DNA of 64,000 nucleotides from positions 682,001-746,000 of the forward strand of contig NZ_CP036423.1 of the NCBI RefSeq assembly GCF_009910365.1, written 5' to 3'. This document shows, piece by piece, positions 9,705-19,000 of the stretch. Source of the stretch: Aequoribacter fuscus (GTDB lineage Bacteria > Pseudomonadota > Gammaproteobacteria > Pseudomonadales > Halieaceae). Under the pieces are notes generated by a model. It had not been told where the DNA came from. It searched no databases and saw only the letters and a program-made list of their open reading frames with translations. The position numbers and the translations under genes were made by a program. Each line of letters starts with the position of its first letter. Positions within the stretch are counted from its first letter, which is position 1.

Positions 9705-10898
9705 ATGAAAATAACAGATGTTAAAACATGGGCCGTAGCGACTCCGCCGCCTCATAAAGGCGGCGCCTACTGGATATTCGTAAAGTTGACCACGAATAAT
9801 GGAATATCGGGTTATGGTGAAGTCTACGGAGTGCCATTCGGCCCCGATGTTGTCTGCAAGATGATAGAGAACGTATTCGAGCGACATGTGGTAGGAGAAA
9901 GTCCGTTTAATATCGAAAAAATGTGGCGTATTATTTACTCGGCCGGATTCGTGCAGCGGCCCGATGTCAGCACTAGCGGAGTACTTTCAGGTATTGAAAT
10001 GGCTTGTTGGGATATAGTCGGCAAGGCTTTAAACCAACCAGTTTACAATCTGATGGGAGGGATGGTGCACAAGAGGCTCAGGTCCTACACCTATCTCTAT
10101 CCCGACGTTGCCGAGCTGACCGCGGAAAATTTTCATGGTGATACGGACCAAGCGCCCAAACGATTGCAGCATTACATGGACATGGGGTTTACCGCTGTCG
10201 GTTTTGATCCGGTTATGCCGATGGGGTCTTTCGACCCTCGACAACTTTCCCTCGAGGCGTTGGACGGTGCAGAGAAACTCATGGAAAGCTTGCGCGAGGT
10301 GGCGGGAAGTAAGTGTGATTTGATGATCAAGACACATGGGCAACTCACCACATCCAGTGCAATTCGGCTCGCCCGTCGCTTAGAGCGATTCGATCCACTT
10401 TGGTTCGAGGAACCCGTTCCCCCATGCAATCCAAAAGAAATGGCGCGTGTGGCCAGTTCCACCACCATTCCAATCTCGGGTGGCGAACGACTGGTGAGCC
10501 GTTTCGAAATTTCAAAGGTGTTGGAGGCACAGGCGATCCAAATCTTGCAGCCTGCTCTGGGTCGTGTAGGCGGCATTTTAGAGGGTAAGAAGATTGCTGC
10601 AATGGCTGAGGCTCACTATGCGCAGTTTGCACCACATTTGTATGCCGGTCCTATGGAGGCTGCAGCGAATATTCAACTATCAGCTACGTTACCGAACTTT
10701 CTTATCCTGGAAAGCATCGACAACTTTGACGGTTTCTTTAACGACTTGCTCACCGTACCCATTCAGTGGGAAGACGGTTACGTCATAGTCCCCAATCGCC
10801 CTGGTCTTGGCTTCGAACTAAATGAAGCGCTGGCTGATGCGAATCCTTTCACGGGTGAAGATCCCTTTCCTCCGATGGCTGAATCGCCCATTTACTAA
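9705..10898 (+). CDS. Mandelate racemase/muconate lactonizing enzyme family protein (atypical active site)
   Basis: A 397-residue enolase-superfamily protein closest in outline to galactonate dehydratase-type sugar-acid dehydratases. The N-terminal capping domain is followed by a TIM barrel. WFEEPVPP, SGGERL and FAPHLYAGP are recognisable and contain two of the metal-binding or acid/base residues. Two conserved aspartates are missing: the usual DFHGR reads KTHGQ (IKTHGQL), and QPDLSHAGG reads QPALGRVGG. The protein may belong to a subgroup with altered chemistry. A ribosome site GGAG lies eight bases upstream. It heads a catabolic cluster with a second enolase-superfamily gene and several gene remnants. 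Substrate unknown. Confidence 0.88.
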   Translation: MKITDVKTWAVATPPPHKGGAYWIFVKLTTNNGISGYGEVYGVPFGPDVVCKMIENVFERHVVGESPFNIEKMWRIIYSAGFVQRPDVSTSGVLSGIEMACWDIVGKALNQPVYNLMGGMVHKRLRSYTYLYPDVAELTAENFHGDTDQAPKRLQHYMDMGFTAVGFDPVMPMGSFDPRQLSLEALDGAEKLMESLREVAGSKCDLMIKTHGQLTTSSAIRLARRLERFDPLWFEEPVPPCNPKEMARVASSTTIPISGGERLVSRFEISKVLEAQAIQILQPALGRVGGILEGKKIAAMAEAHYAQFAPHLYAGPMEAAANIQLSATLPNFLILESIDNFDGFFNDLLTVPIQWEDGYVIVPNRPGLGFELNEALADANPFTGEDPFPPMAESPIY

Positions 10899-10979
10899 TT
10901 AAAAGGGCTAACAGCGTTTTGTTGGGTAGAACAGAAAGGCATAGTGTTGTGATCAATCTGAATGGATAGAAGAGGAAAA

Positions 10980-11255
10980 ATGAACCACAAACTCGCACGC
11001 TTAATTTCACTGCTTGCCTTCTTGGTGACCACTTCTGTTGTAATTGCAGCAGAAAGCGAATCGCCAAGGCAGGTGCTTTTCAAGAACGTCAACATCTTCA
11101 ATGGCACCGAGAATAAGATCTATGAGAACCACCAGGTGTTGGTGGAAGGGAACCTGATCAAGGAAATCTCGTCTGGCGAAATTGAACCAAACACTGGGGC
11201 AACAGTTGTCGACGGTGGCGGTGCTCACGGTGGTGCATCCTTCGGATTGACTTGA
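10980..11255 (+). pseudogene. Amidohydrolase N-terminal remnant
   Basis: Begins with a good ribosome site (GAGGA) and ATG at 10980 and encodes a signal peptide, then VLFKNVNIFNGTENKIYENHQVL and a VVDGGG stretch. This is the start of an imidazolonepropionase-like metal-dependent amidohydrolase. After VVDGGG the family continues with a P-G-L-I-D-x-H metal motif, but here the sequence becomes unrelated and stops at 11255. All catalytic parts are absent, so this is a fragment of about 80 genuine residues. The break lies near 11217-11222, where a deletion joins it to the CoA-transferase remnant that follows. Confidence 0.75.
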
Positions 11256-11451
11256 TTTCGCAGCATTGACGCAGCCACAGATGAAGGAAATACATGCGCT
11301 GACCGAGGTTGCCATTAAAGTCCAGAAGGACATGCGGGATGTCAATAGCCCATTGGCTCTTTCCGGTACACCATAACGGCCACTTAGCTCGGTGCCTTTG
11401 CTTGGTGAGCACGCAGCAGCCGTGTTAGCTCGCCTGGGTTTGGATGTTTAA
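11251..11451 (+). pseudogene. CaiB/BaiF CoA-transferase C-terminal remnant
   Basis: Read in the frame of base 11251, this stretch gives LDFAALTQPQMKEIHALTEV and continues to NSPLALSGTP, an in-frame TAA at 11374-11376, then RPLSSVPLLGEHAAAVLARL and GLDV before a final TAA at 11449. The P-x-L-G-E-H-x3-V-L-x-x-L-G ending is the hallmark C-terminus of CaiB/BaiF-type CoA-transferases. The TAA most likely replaces a tyrosine codon (SGTPY-R). There is no start and no upstream body, so it is a dead fragment. It fits the idea of a former CoA-linked catabolic cluster around the two enolase-superfamily genes. Confidence 0.65.
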
Positions 11452-11477
11452 TATCGAAATAATTCTGGATAATTGAT

Positions 11478-12587
11478 ATGAAGATTACCGATGTAACAGT
11501 AACGCTATTCAAATGGGAGAATATCCCGCTTAAAAGCTATGACCATGAAGTTAAAATGGTAGCAAACAACAGCGATCTAGGCCTGGTTCGGATCACAACA
11601 GATGAAGGCATAGAAGGCCATGCACTGTTAGGTTTGTGTGTGCACCCTGCGAGCTTGGAAGCACCCTATATCACACGTTTCCTAAAACCTATACTTCTGG
11701 GCCAGAACCCACTGGATCGCGAGCGTCTGTTTCAGAGCATGTCTCGCATGCGGGCTCAAGTCAGCACACTGGCGGTCTGCGCTGTCGACGTTGCCTTGTG
11801 GGACCTCGCCGGAAAAATCAGCGGGTTGCCTGTACATGCCATGATCGGCACATTCCGCCACAAGATCCCGGTCTATGCGAGTTCAGAGCAGCACGATTCT
11901 GTTGACGGATATGTCGAACAAGCTCTTGCAGTAAAGGACGCTGGTTTGCACGGCTATAAACTGCACCCCAAACAACACTGGCGCGAGGATATTGCCGCCT
12001 GCCAGGCTGTCCGTAAAGCAGTGGGCGACAACTTTAACCTGATGCTGGATTCTCGTTCTGCTTACGACCTCGGCGAGGCGGTCAAGGTAGGTCGTGCGAT
12101 AGAAGAACTGGGGTTCCTGTGGTACGAGGATCCTTTACCCATCACGGATATCTACAACTATGCGAAGCTCAGGGAAAGTATGGACATACCGGTGATGGCC
12201 ACCGAGTTCCCGGCCGGGTGGCTAGATGATTATGCGCCCTGGATTATGAATAAAGCGACCGACATGTTGCGTGGCGACGTCATGATCAAAGGCGGCATCA
12301 CCTCGATGCTAAAAATTGCGCATCTCGCCGAAGCGTTCGCCATGAAGCTTGAAATCCACCACGGTGGAAATTCACTGAATGATGTAGCCAATCTCCACAT
12401 CCAGATGGCGATTCCAAACACCAGCTTTATGGAAATATTATTACCCCAAGAAGCCTGGTGGCATGGGCTCGTAGAAGAGATACAAATTGATTCGGATGGC
12501 TTTGCTCACGCTCCGACGAAACCGGGGCTTGGTTACGAAGTCGATCTTGAACTCGTAGAGCGTCAAAAAATTGCGGTGTTGAGTTAA
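11478..12587 (+). CDS. Mandelate racemase/muconate lactonizing enzyme family protein
   Basis: A 369-residue enolase-superfamily enzyme, probably an acid-sugar dehydratase or racemase acting in the cytoplasm. The barrel carries plausible metal ligands in LMLDSRSAYD near residue 190, WYEDPLP near 217 and MATEFPAG near 244, and a later EIHHGG near 294 offers histidines for catalysis. Unlike the gene upstream, the first metal-ligand aspartate is present. No strong ribosome site is visible before the ATG (GGATAATTGAT). Gene remnants lie on both sides, so the original operon is broken. Substrate cannot be named from sequence. Confidence 0.88.
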   Translation: MKITDVTVTLFKWENIPLKSYDHEVKMVANNSDLGLVRITTDEGIEGHALLGLCVHPASLEAPYITRFLKPILLGQNPLDRERLFQSMSRMRAQVSTLAVCAVDVALWDLAGKISGLPVHAMIGTFRHKIPVYASSEQHDSVDGYVEQALAVKDAGLHGYKLHPKQHWREDIAACQAVRKAVGDNFNLMLDSRSAYDLGEAVKVGRAIEELGFLWYEDPLPITDIYNYAKLRESMDIPVMATEFPAGWLDDYAPWIMNKATDMLRGDVMIKGGITSMLKIAHLAEAFAMKLEIHHGGNSLNDVANLHIQMAIPNTSFMEILLPQEAWWHGLVEEIQIDSDGFAHAPTKPGLGYEVDLELVERQKIAVLS

Positions 12588-12713
12588 GCGTAGCAGTTTA
12601 GAACAGCTCAGCGAATAGCTAACACTATCCGTACCAAGTTGGACGGCAAAGAGGTCATCAACAGAGACACCACTTTGGCTCCGATTCGGAAATTGGAGGA
12701 GACACCTATATGA
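12588..12713 (+). other. Intergenic coding-like remnant, unidentified
   Basis: In the frame of base 12618 this stretch reads as a protein-like tail, RIANTIRTKLDGKEVINRDT then TLAPIRKLEETPI, before a TGA at 12711. It has no start codon or ribosome site and was not matched to a family. It looks like the 3' end of a deleted gene of the neighbouring catabolic cluster. Confidence 0.3.
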
Positions 12714-12729
12714 CGTACTTCAAAAATCT

Positions 12730-12834
12730 TCATCACTTCGTTCATTTGTTGCCGTGTGTTTGGCCTCGACAGCTTCGAATAACGTAACAGGAGCCATTAT
12801 TGCTGTTGACGGAGGATATGTTACTACTCGTTGA
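12730..12834 (+). pseudogene. SDR oxidoreductase C-terminal remnant
   Basis: In the frame of base 12730 the sequence gives SSLRSFVAVCLAS, then NNVTGAIIAVDGGYVTTR and a TGA at 12832. The VTGAIIAVDGGY block is the standard C-terminal signature of short-chain dehydrogenases, preceded by the usual A-V-x-x-L-A-S segment. The remaining 200 or so residues are missing. No convincing gene was seen in 12835-13032, which is the downstream region of srkA on the other strand. Confidence 0.65.
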
Positions 12835-13032
12835 TCGTCTATGGGCTTTTCATCACAAACGTTGTCGAGTCCAGTATTTTATTTTGCTCTCTCCGGTCCT
12901 ATTAGCGCTACTGAAGCAGGAATCGAACCGCGTAAACGCTTGGCGCTTGCCCGCTGGCAGTGCAGGATATCACTGGTGTCAGTTGCGGATTGGATGTCCG
13001 TGCGCTGGAAACTGATTCATGCAGTCTCTCAG

Positions 13033-14025
13033 TCAGATATTACCGCCCATGCGCTCGAGCGGTGGCTCCTGCAGGGCACTCAACTGCTCACGCAGTTCAA
13101 GAATATGCTCACCCCAGTACCGCTCGGTATTAAACCAAGGGAATGCTCTTGGAAACGCTGGGTCACTCCACCTGCGTGCAAGCCAAGCAGCGTGGTGCAT
13201 CATGCGCAGTGTTCGAAGACTCTCGATGAGTTCGAGTTCGCGGTCATCGAAGTCATAAAACATTTCATAGCCCTCGAGCAAAGCTTCAAGTTGTTGCGTT
13301 TGCTCTAGGCGATCTCCACTCAGCAGCATCCACAGATCTTGCACCGCAGGCCCCATGCGGCAGTCATCAAAATCAACGAACACGGCTCGATCGTCACGCC
13401 ACAAAATGTTGCCTAAATGGCAATCGGCATGAAGACGAAGGGCCTCGTGAGGGGTGCTTTCAAAAATGGAGTCGACGCGTTCGAGTATGTCGCGAGTCAG
13501 GGTGGCGTAAGAGTCGACTAAACTGCTTGGTATACACTGGTTGTTGAGTAAAAATTCACGACTTCCCCTTCCGTAAGATTCGACGGTGATTGCTGGGCGG
13601 TACTTAAAGTCGCGTTGTGCCCCGATTGCATGAAGTCTGCCAAGAGAGCGCCCCAGAAGCTCGATTGTGTCTAGGTTGCTGGGTTCGGGAGCATGGCCGC
13701 CAAAACGGGTAAACAGTGAAAATATAAAGCCATTGTCTTCATGGGCGGTTAGGCCATTCGGTCCGATCAGTGGTGCTACGACCGGCCATTCTGCCGCTGT
13801 TAATTCGGCGCAGAAGAGATGCTCCTCTTCAATTTGAGCGAGTGACCAGCGCTCCGGGCGATAGAACTTAGCAATGAGCGGCGGTTCGTCTTCAATCCCC
13901 ACTTGAAAAACGCGGTTCTCATAAGAATTTAGCGCGTTAATTCGTCCATCGCAGCGATAACCTTGTGCTTCAATCGCGTCGAGGACCCGCTCAGGGCTTA
14001 AAGTACTGTACGGATGTGTTGCCAT
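13033..14025 (-). CDS. srkA: Stress response serine/threonine protein kinase SrkA (YihE/RdoA)
   Basis: A 330-residue kinase-like protein of the SrkA family, which in enteric bacteria protects against programmed death pathways under stress. It has an APH-like fold: the N-terminal lobe includes NSYENRVFQVG and LIAKFYRPERWS, the latter with the ATP-binding lysine. The catalytic loop is LHADCHLGNILW, followed by the metal motif FVDFDDCRMGPAVQD. Full length and uninterrupted. It is monocistronic on the minus strand, next to the left edge of the tRNA-Leu island, and marks undisturbed backbone. Confidence 0.93.
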   Translation of the reverse strand: MATHPYSTLSPERVLDAIEAQGYRCDGRINALNSYENRVFQVGIEDEPPLIAKFYRPERWSLAQIEEEHLFCAELTAAEWPVVAPLIGPNGLTAHEDNGFIFSLFTRFGGHAPEPSNLDTIELLGRSLGRLHAIGAQRDFKYRPAITVESYGRGSREFLLNNQCIPSSLVDSYATLTRDILERVDSIFESTPHEALRLHADCHLGNILWRDDRAVFVDFDDCRMGPAVQDLWMLLSGDRLEQTQQLEALLEGYEMFYDFDDRELELIESLRTLRMMHHAAWLARRWSDPAFPRAFPWFNTERYWGEHILELREQLSALQEPPLERMGGNI

Positions 14026-14121
14026 GAGTCGAGGTGTCCGGAGGGTGTGGTGGGATTATACGCGGATTTAATCAGGTATTTTCAGGTTGTTTGACAGGAA
14101 CGAGAGCTGGGTAAGGAAATT

Positions 14122-14147
14122 GAAAAGAAATCGTGCCTAGAAGAGGG
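14122..14147. repeat. Degenerate copy of the tRNA-Leu 3' junction
   Basis: These 26 bases match 14260-14285, which include the left tRNA-Leu attachment repeat, at 22 of 26 positions: both start GAAAAGAAAT and then run into GTGCC and a GAGG-like end. It may be an older integration scar or a local duplication outside the present island. The match is short, so chance cannot be excluded. Confidence 0.35.
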
Positions 14148-14197
14148 TGAGCTGGCGAACGCCGCGCAGCTATGCTGAGTGGCCGGGTGAGTCCTCT

Positions 14198-14218
14198 CGA
14201 CAATGCAAAGCATTGTCG
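14198..14218. other. Perfect 9 bp hairpin
   Basis: CGACAATGC-AAA-GCATTGTCG forms a perfect stem-loop in the gap between srkA and the left attachment repeat. There is no T run on either side that would make it a good intrinsic terminator. The rest of 14026-14267 shows no gene. Confidence 0.4.
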
Positions 14219-14267
14219 TACCCACCGAGCCTAATCAGCGTAATTTTCACAAACAACTAGAAAAGAA

Positions 14268-14300
14268 ATGGTGCCCAGGAGAGGACTTGAACCTCCACGC
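14268..14300. repeat. Left attachment repeat (tRNA-Leu 3' end copy)
   Basis: 33 bases identical to 25302-25334, the 3' end of the intact tRNA-Leu(CAG) gene on the minus strand, including the CCA and the T arm. Identity stops sharply at 14300, where island sequence begins. This is the expected footprint of tyrosine-recombinase integration into a tRNA 3' end. Confidence 0.9.
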
Positions 14301-14346
14301 TAAGCTGCTGATTAGTAATTGAATTGTGTTCTATTGACGCTGTATA

Positions 14347-14366
14347 TTTACAGAATATCTTACAGG
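14347..14366. repeat. Arm-type integrase sites at left island edge
   Basis: TTTACAG at 14347 and CTTACAGG at 14359 lie between the left attachment repeat and the integrase start. The same pair with the same spacing is seen at 25186-25205 near the right edge, where further TTACAG copies follow. The second copy also supplies the AGGA ribosome site of the integrase gene, so integrase binding could repress its own translation or transcription. Confidence 0.5.
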
Positions 14367-14373
14367 AATACGC

Positions 14374-15813
14374 ATGAAACTCCCCAGATACGTCAGAACC
14401 ATAGGCAACAGTGACAGGCTTCACTACCAGCGTGACTACCCCACTAAGCTTCGTCTCTACTTTCCAAAGAAGACCTTTTCATATCCATTAGACCTGAAGG
14501 TGAGTGAGGCTACAGAATCTAAACTGGCCAAAGCGATAGCCAGAGCTTCCGAAGCTTACGAGCTGCAGATCAAGATGATTGAGAACAGTGATCCTGATGC
14601 CTTTGGTGCGTCAGAGTTGGACATGGCCGTCACTGAGTTTCTACGCAAACGTCAGTTGTCACGCGGACAACACCTGAAGGTTGCCAAAGATCTTGACGTT
14701 TCAGCTGAAGAAGAACGCCTCAAGCAACAGCTGCAAGCCCATGAAGAAGACTACAGCGATATGGTCATACCTGAATTTGATGATGTCGTAGATAAATACA
14801 ATCGTGGCGAGAAGCTGACCTTTGAAGACCGTGTGACAGCAGAAGCATGGACCAGTCTTCACAACCGCGCGAAAGCAAAGCCTAAGACGCTATCGTCTCT
14901 GTGGAGTGATTACGCTGCAAGCAAAGGCATTGACACCTCATCCAGAGAAGGTAAGCGAATAACCAATCGTTGGAAGCGTTGGTTAGCAATGGCAGGTAAC
15001 GTAGCCATAAGTAATGCCACTCTGGATCATATCCATGACGGTCTGGATGCTTATGTGGCCAACAGAGTGGCTGAGGGTGTCTCTGGTGCATCCATCAGGC
15101 GTGAGTTGAATGACATTGTTGCTTGCTTACGATATGCATCAAAGCGTTACAGGTTTTCATGGGTTATTGAACGACCTGATGTACCTAAATCTAAACCCAA
15201 ACAGCGTGTTGTGATTAAGCGCAGTGAGCAACTGCAGTTGGTTGACTATTGCGTATCTACAAGTGGCTCAGAAGCGTCTGTAGCGGCTTGTGTGCTGCTT
15301 ATGCTGCAAGGTGCAATGATGCCTTCAGAAATAAAGAGGCTCACACCAGAGCGGCTCAGGCTGTCTGGAGAGCTGCCGTTGTTATTGGTTGACGGGGAGA
15401 CTAAGACCAACGCTCGTAAGCGTGTAGTGCCTATCGTATTAGGTGTTGAATTTATCGCTGAGCATCTACCAAAGGCGCTTGAGTGGCTGAATAGTACAAC
15501 TGAGTCCAACCACAGCCACAAGATCAAGAAGCTGCTTTATGTTGCCACAGGCAACGACAGACTCACTGGTCACTGCTGTAGGCACACTTTCAAAGCCAAC
15601 TGTGACAGTAACGGCGTTAGTCCTACTGCTGCAGCTACAATAGCTGGATGGTCAGGCAGAGAGGTAGGTTTTAGCGAAAATATGCTCAACTACGGTACGG
15701 ACAGCCTCGCTCAGACTGAGGTGGTTGCTAACTTATTCAAGGAGTCTCAGAAGATTCACCAGCACCTTCTGAAACCAATTGCAGCCAACGTAGTAGATAT
15801 TAAACGCGCGTGA
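14374..15813 (+). CDS. Tyrosine recombinase (island integrase)
   Basis: A 479-residue site-specific recombinase, the presumed integrase of the island, lying 73 bases inside the left attachment repeat. The C-terminal catalytic domain shows the lysine region TKTNARKRVVPI, the HxxR box as GHCCRHTFK and the nucleophile region MLNYGTDSL with Tyr. The first catalytic arginine, expected in a G-x-R-P-S-E motif, appears as GAMMPSEI, with Met in place of Arg. The N-terminal half is a long DNA-binding arm region, as in other tRNA-island integrases. AGGA lies six bases before the ATG. Whether the missing arginine abolishes activity is not known. Confidence 0.9.
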   Translation: MKLPRYVRTIGNSDRLHYQRDYPTKLRLYFPKKTFSYPLDLKVSEATESKLAKAIARASEAYELQIKMIENSDPDAFGASELDMAVTEFLRKRQLSRGQHLKVAKDLDVSAEEERLKQQLQAHEEDYSDMVIPEFDDVVDKYNRGEKLTFEDRVTAEAWTSLHNRAKAKPKTLSSLWSDYAASKGIDTSSREGKRITNRWKRWLAMAGNVAISNATLDHIHDGLDAYVANRVAEGVSGASIRRELNDIVACLRYASKRYRFSWVIERPDVPKSKPKQRVVIKRSEQLQLVDYCVSTSGSEASVAACVLLMLQGAMMPSEIKRLTPERLRLSGELPLLLVDGETKTNARKRVVPIVLGVEFIAEHLPKALEWLNSTTESNHSHKIKKLLYVATGNDRLTGHCCRHTFKANCDSNGVSPTAAATIAGWSGREVGFSENMLNYGTDSLAQTEVVANLFKESQKIHQHLLKPIAANVVDIKRA

Positions 15814-15848
15814 GTGAGAGGCTGTGTAGCTACCTATGCAGCCCATTT

Positions 15849-15883
15849 AATTGATCAATTTTTAACCAATTAATCATGATTAA
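15849..15883. promoter_or_regulatory. Two perfect AT-rich palindromes between integrase and primase genes
   Basis: AATTGATCAATT at 15849-15860 and TTAATCATGATTAA at 15870-15883 are both perfect palindromes, 9 bases apart, so their centres lie about two helix turns from each other. They sit upstream of the primase-helicase gene. They could be an operator for a dimeric regulator or part of a replication origin used by the primase. No regulator gene is recognised in the island. The rest of 15814-16008 holds nothing recognisable. Confidence 0.4.
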
Positions 15884-16008
15884 CCTCAAGCATCTCCAGA
15901 GGTTAGGCGGCACTAACACGACCTTTTATAAGCACTAGTTTCCAATCTTCCATGTTGCTTCTGTGGGGTGTATGGTTGAAGTTGGTTGTCTGAATTACGG
16001 TTGTATTG

Positions 16009-19000
16009 ATGGCTGAAATTACTGTCTTAAAGTCTCTCGGCATCCCTCTGTGCAAACGTTTTGAGGGCAACGATAAGCATCAGTATCCTACAACCGTAAA
16101 GAGATTCTGGGCGCAAATAGAACACGTCAGTAACATACACGATCTGTCTAAACTGCTGACACGTCTTGAACAGGATGAGCCTAACGCTTGCGTAATCAGA
16201 GGCAGCCTCATTGACGGAGTGGATCTGAACAGACCCATATTAAGGCGCTTGAGACGCAAAGAAGATGAAGACCTGAACAGCTCACCCATTGTTGATGCGG
16301 CACAGCCTTGGATTATGGTGGATGTAGATAAGCTATCGCTTCCAGATGGCATGGATCTAATTGCCAACACAGAGCAAGCCATCGCTTTTGCCATCGCACA
16401 GCTCCCTGCAGAGTTGCACAAATGCTCGTGCCACTGGCAGCTTTCTAATTCGGCTGGTACGGCTGACACCAATAGCATTTCAATTCACCTTTATTACTGG
16501 CTCAGTCAGCCTGTCGCTAACGACATTCTTAAGAGCAGATGGGCGATACCGCACAACAGCGTCTTTGGAGCGAAGCTGATTGATCCCGCCCTGTTTAGCG
16601 CTGCTCAAATTCATTACGTAGCTAAACCAGTATTCGAAGGCAGAGAAGATCCATTTGCTAATGGACGCAGTGGCTTCATTCAAGGTGAAGTGGACTCTGC
16701 CACTTTGCTACTGCACGATCCCATTCAACATCCTTCCGCTAACGTTGAACTTTACACCTCCAGTTCAGGTATCCTTCCAGTCGGCTATGAAGCAAAGCTA
16801 CAACTGCTGGGCGACGGAGAGGGGTGTTCAGGGTTTAACGACATCTTAATCCGTGCCACCGCAGCTTACGCATACGCTCATGGGGCTAAACGCACTCTTG
16901 CCAGTAAAGAAGCGCTAAAGGCTGACCTGAGACACCGCATACGCGAGGCCGATCAGAGCAATCACAGTTTAGACAGAATAAAACGCTACTTATCTGATTC
17001 ATATCTGGATTACTGCATTGACTCCGCTATTGAGAAGTTCGGCGGCAACGACAGAAATATTCCACCTCACTGGGACAAACCACTGTTGACTCTTGAACAG
17101 GGTCAAGACGCACTCAACAAAGCGGTGGCTGAGTTTGGAGAAGCCGCCAAAGCTTACCTTGAAAATGAGTTTATGAATGAGCGGCCAGTGCACGTGATAA
17201 AGGCAACGGCTGGTTTAGGCAAGACACGCGCGGTTATCAAAGATCTGCTCAACTACAACCTGTTGGAAAAAGGCGATGTTCACTATTTCGTGCCGAATCA
17301 CAAGCTATCGCAGGAGCTACTAGCCGATCTGAATAAAACCTTATCGCTCGATATTAAGGATACGGACGGAACAGACGCTGTATTTGAGAGAGCCAGAATC
17401 ATATATGGCCGCAGTGGTATACCAAATAGCGGTGAAGACTATTGCAAGAAGAATGAGTTAGCCAAGACAGTATCTGAACTGGGTCTTAACGTAATGAGCA
17501 CGTTATGTAAAAGCGGTAGCGCAAAGTGTGAGTTTTACGATGACTGTCCTTACATTGCGCAGTTCGATGATCCCCCAGAAATACCGCATGAGATGATACC
17601 AGTTCTTTCAGAGGTCAAGGTGCTGACGCATGACCACCTGTTTTTGAGAGCCAAAGACCGATTTATGAAGCCATCGCTGACGGTGATTGATGAATCATTC
17701 GTGAAGTCGGCATCAACAAAACAATCACTCAACATTACTGAGCTGACTCGGCTGAACAAACAGTACAAGATTGCGCGGATGGTTGGAGAGTTTGCCTCAG
17801 AAGACAAACCGCATCTGCTATATCACCTGCGTTCTAGCTACTCTGCTGATGAGGTGATGGATGAAGCAATCGCGATAGAAGCGGAGTACGACAATGTCAT
17901 CTCATCGCTGAAGCCAAACTTGCCGCAAGCTCAACAAGACAAGGCATTGAAGGGTGCTAAGCCGAAGACATTCATCCCCACACTGCTGAACACATTAGCT
18001 GAAGAACTTAGGCTAACCAGCCGCACTGAATCCAATGCCATCACGTGGGATGAGAGTCAGGTTTATATACTCAAGCGCAAAGACATATTCACTGACATTC
18101 TTTCGCCCATATTAATCATTGACGCTGATGCGGACGAACTGATCCTCAAGAAGTTTCTACCAGACATCAAAGTCACCAGTATTGATGTTGAGCGTCAGGC
18201 AGAGGTGTTTCAATTCTACGATCGCGCCTTCAGTAAGGCTGCTTTGACGGATCAACACAGCGAACCAAAGGTGGAGGACATAAAAGACTTCATCTCTAAA
18301 ATAGCATCCACTGACACACCAACGCTCGTTGTGTGCTCTCGTGAAATACGAATGCTAATCACAGGTGAGAAAGTAACAACTGGCCATGGCGAATACGCTG
18401 GTGCAACCGTAGTTCACTTCAACAGCATCAGAGGGCTGAATACGTTTAGCGACTATGAAAATGTGATAATCATTGGTCGTGAGCAACCATCCTCAACAGG
18501 TGCAGAAGCAAGTGCGAGAGGCATCTTCTGGGATGACGAAGAGCCAATCCAAAGACTTGGTAATAAATCTGGCAGCAGACCGTTTAGCAATGACACAAGA
18601 AGAGGCTACCGACTCGCGAGTGGTGACTATGACAGTACGACTGTTCAACTGCATCCAGATCATCGCGTTCAGGCTATGGTGGAGCAGATCAGAGAGAGTG
18701 AATCAACACAGGCGATAGATCGCTTGAGACTGCTGCGGCCTCACCCAGAAGGCAAGCAACGCAGAGTGTTCATTCTCTCATCAGTGCCTCTGGACATAAC
18801 TGTTGACCACTTACTGTCATGGGATGCGCTTCAGCGCTCACTGGCCTTAATAAGAGAAGCTGATGGGTTCTTGCCGTTGAATAAGACACATCTAGCTGAA
18901 CGTTGTCCTTCAGTGGGGTCTCAGAGGACTGCTGCGAGTCGCATAGCAGATTTAAAAAGTGCAAGGGTTCTAATAGAGTATCTTATTAGGGATGCTGCAC

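Noticed and set aside
12841-13308. Plus-strand open frames in the srkA region
   Set aside because: They lie mostly antisense to srkA, have no ribosome site and no family resemblance.
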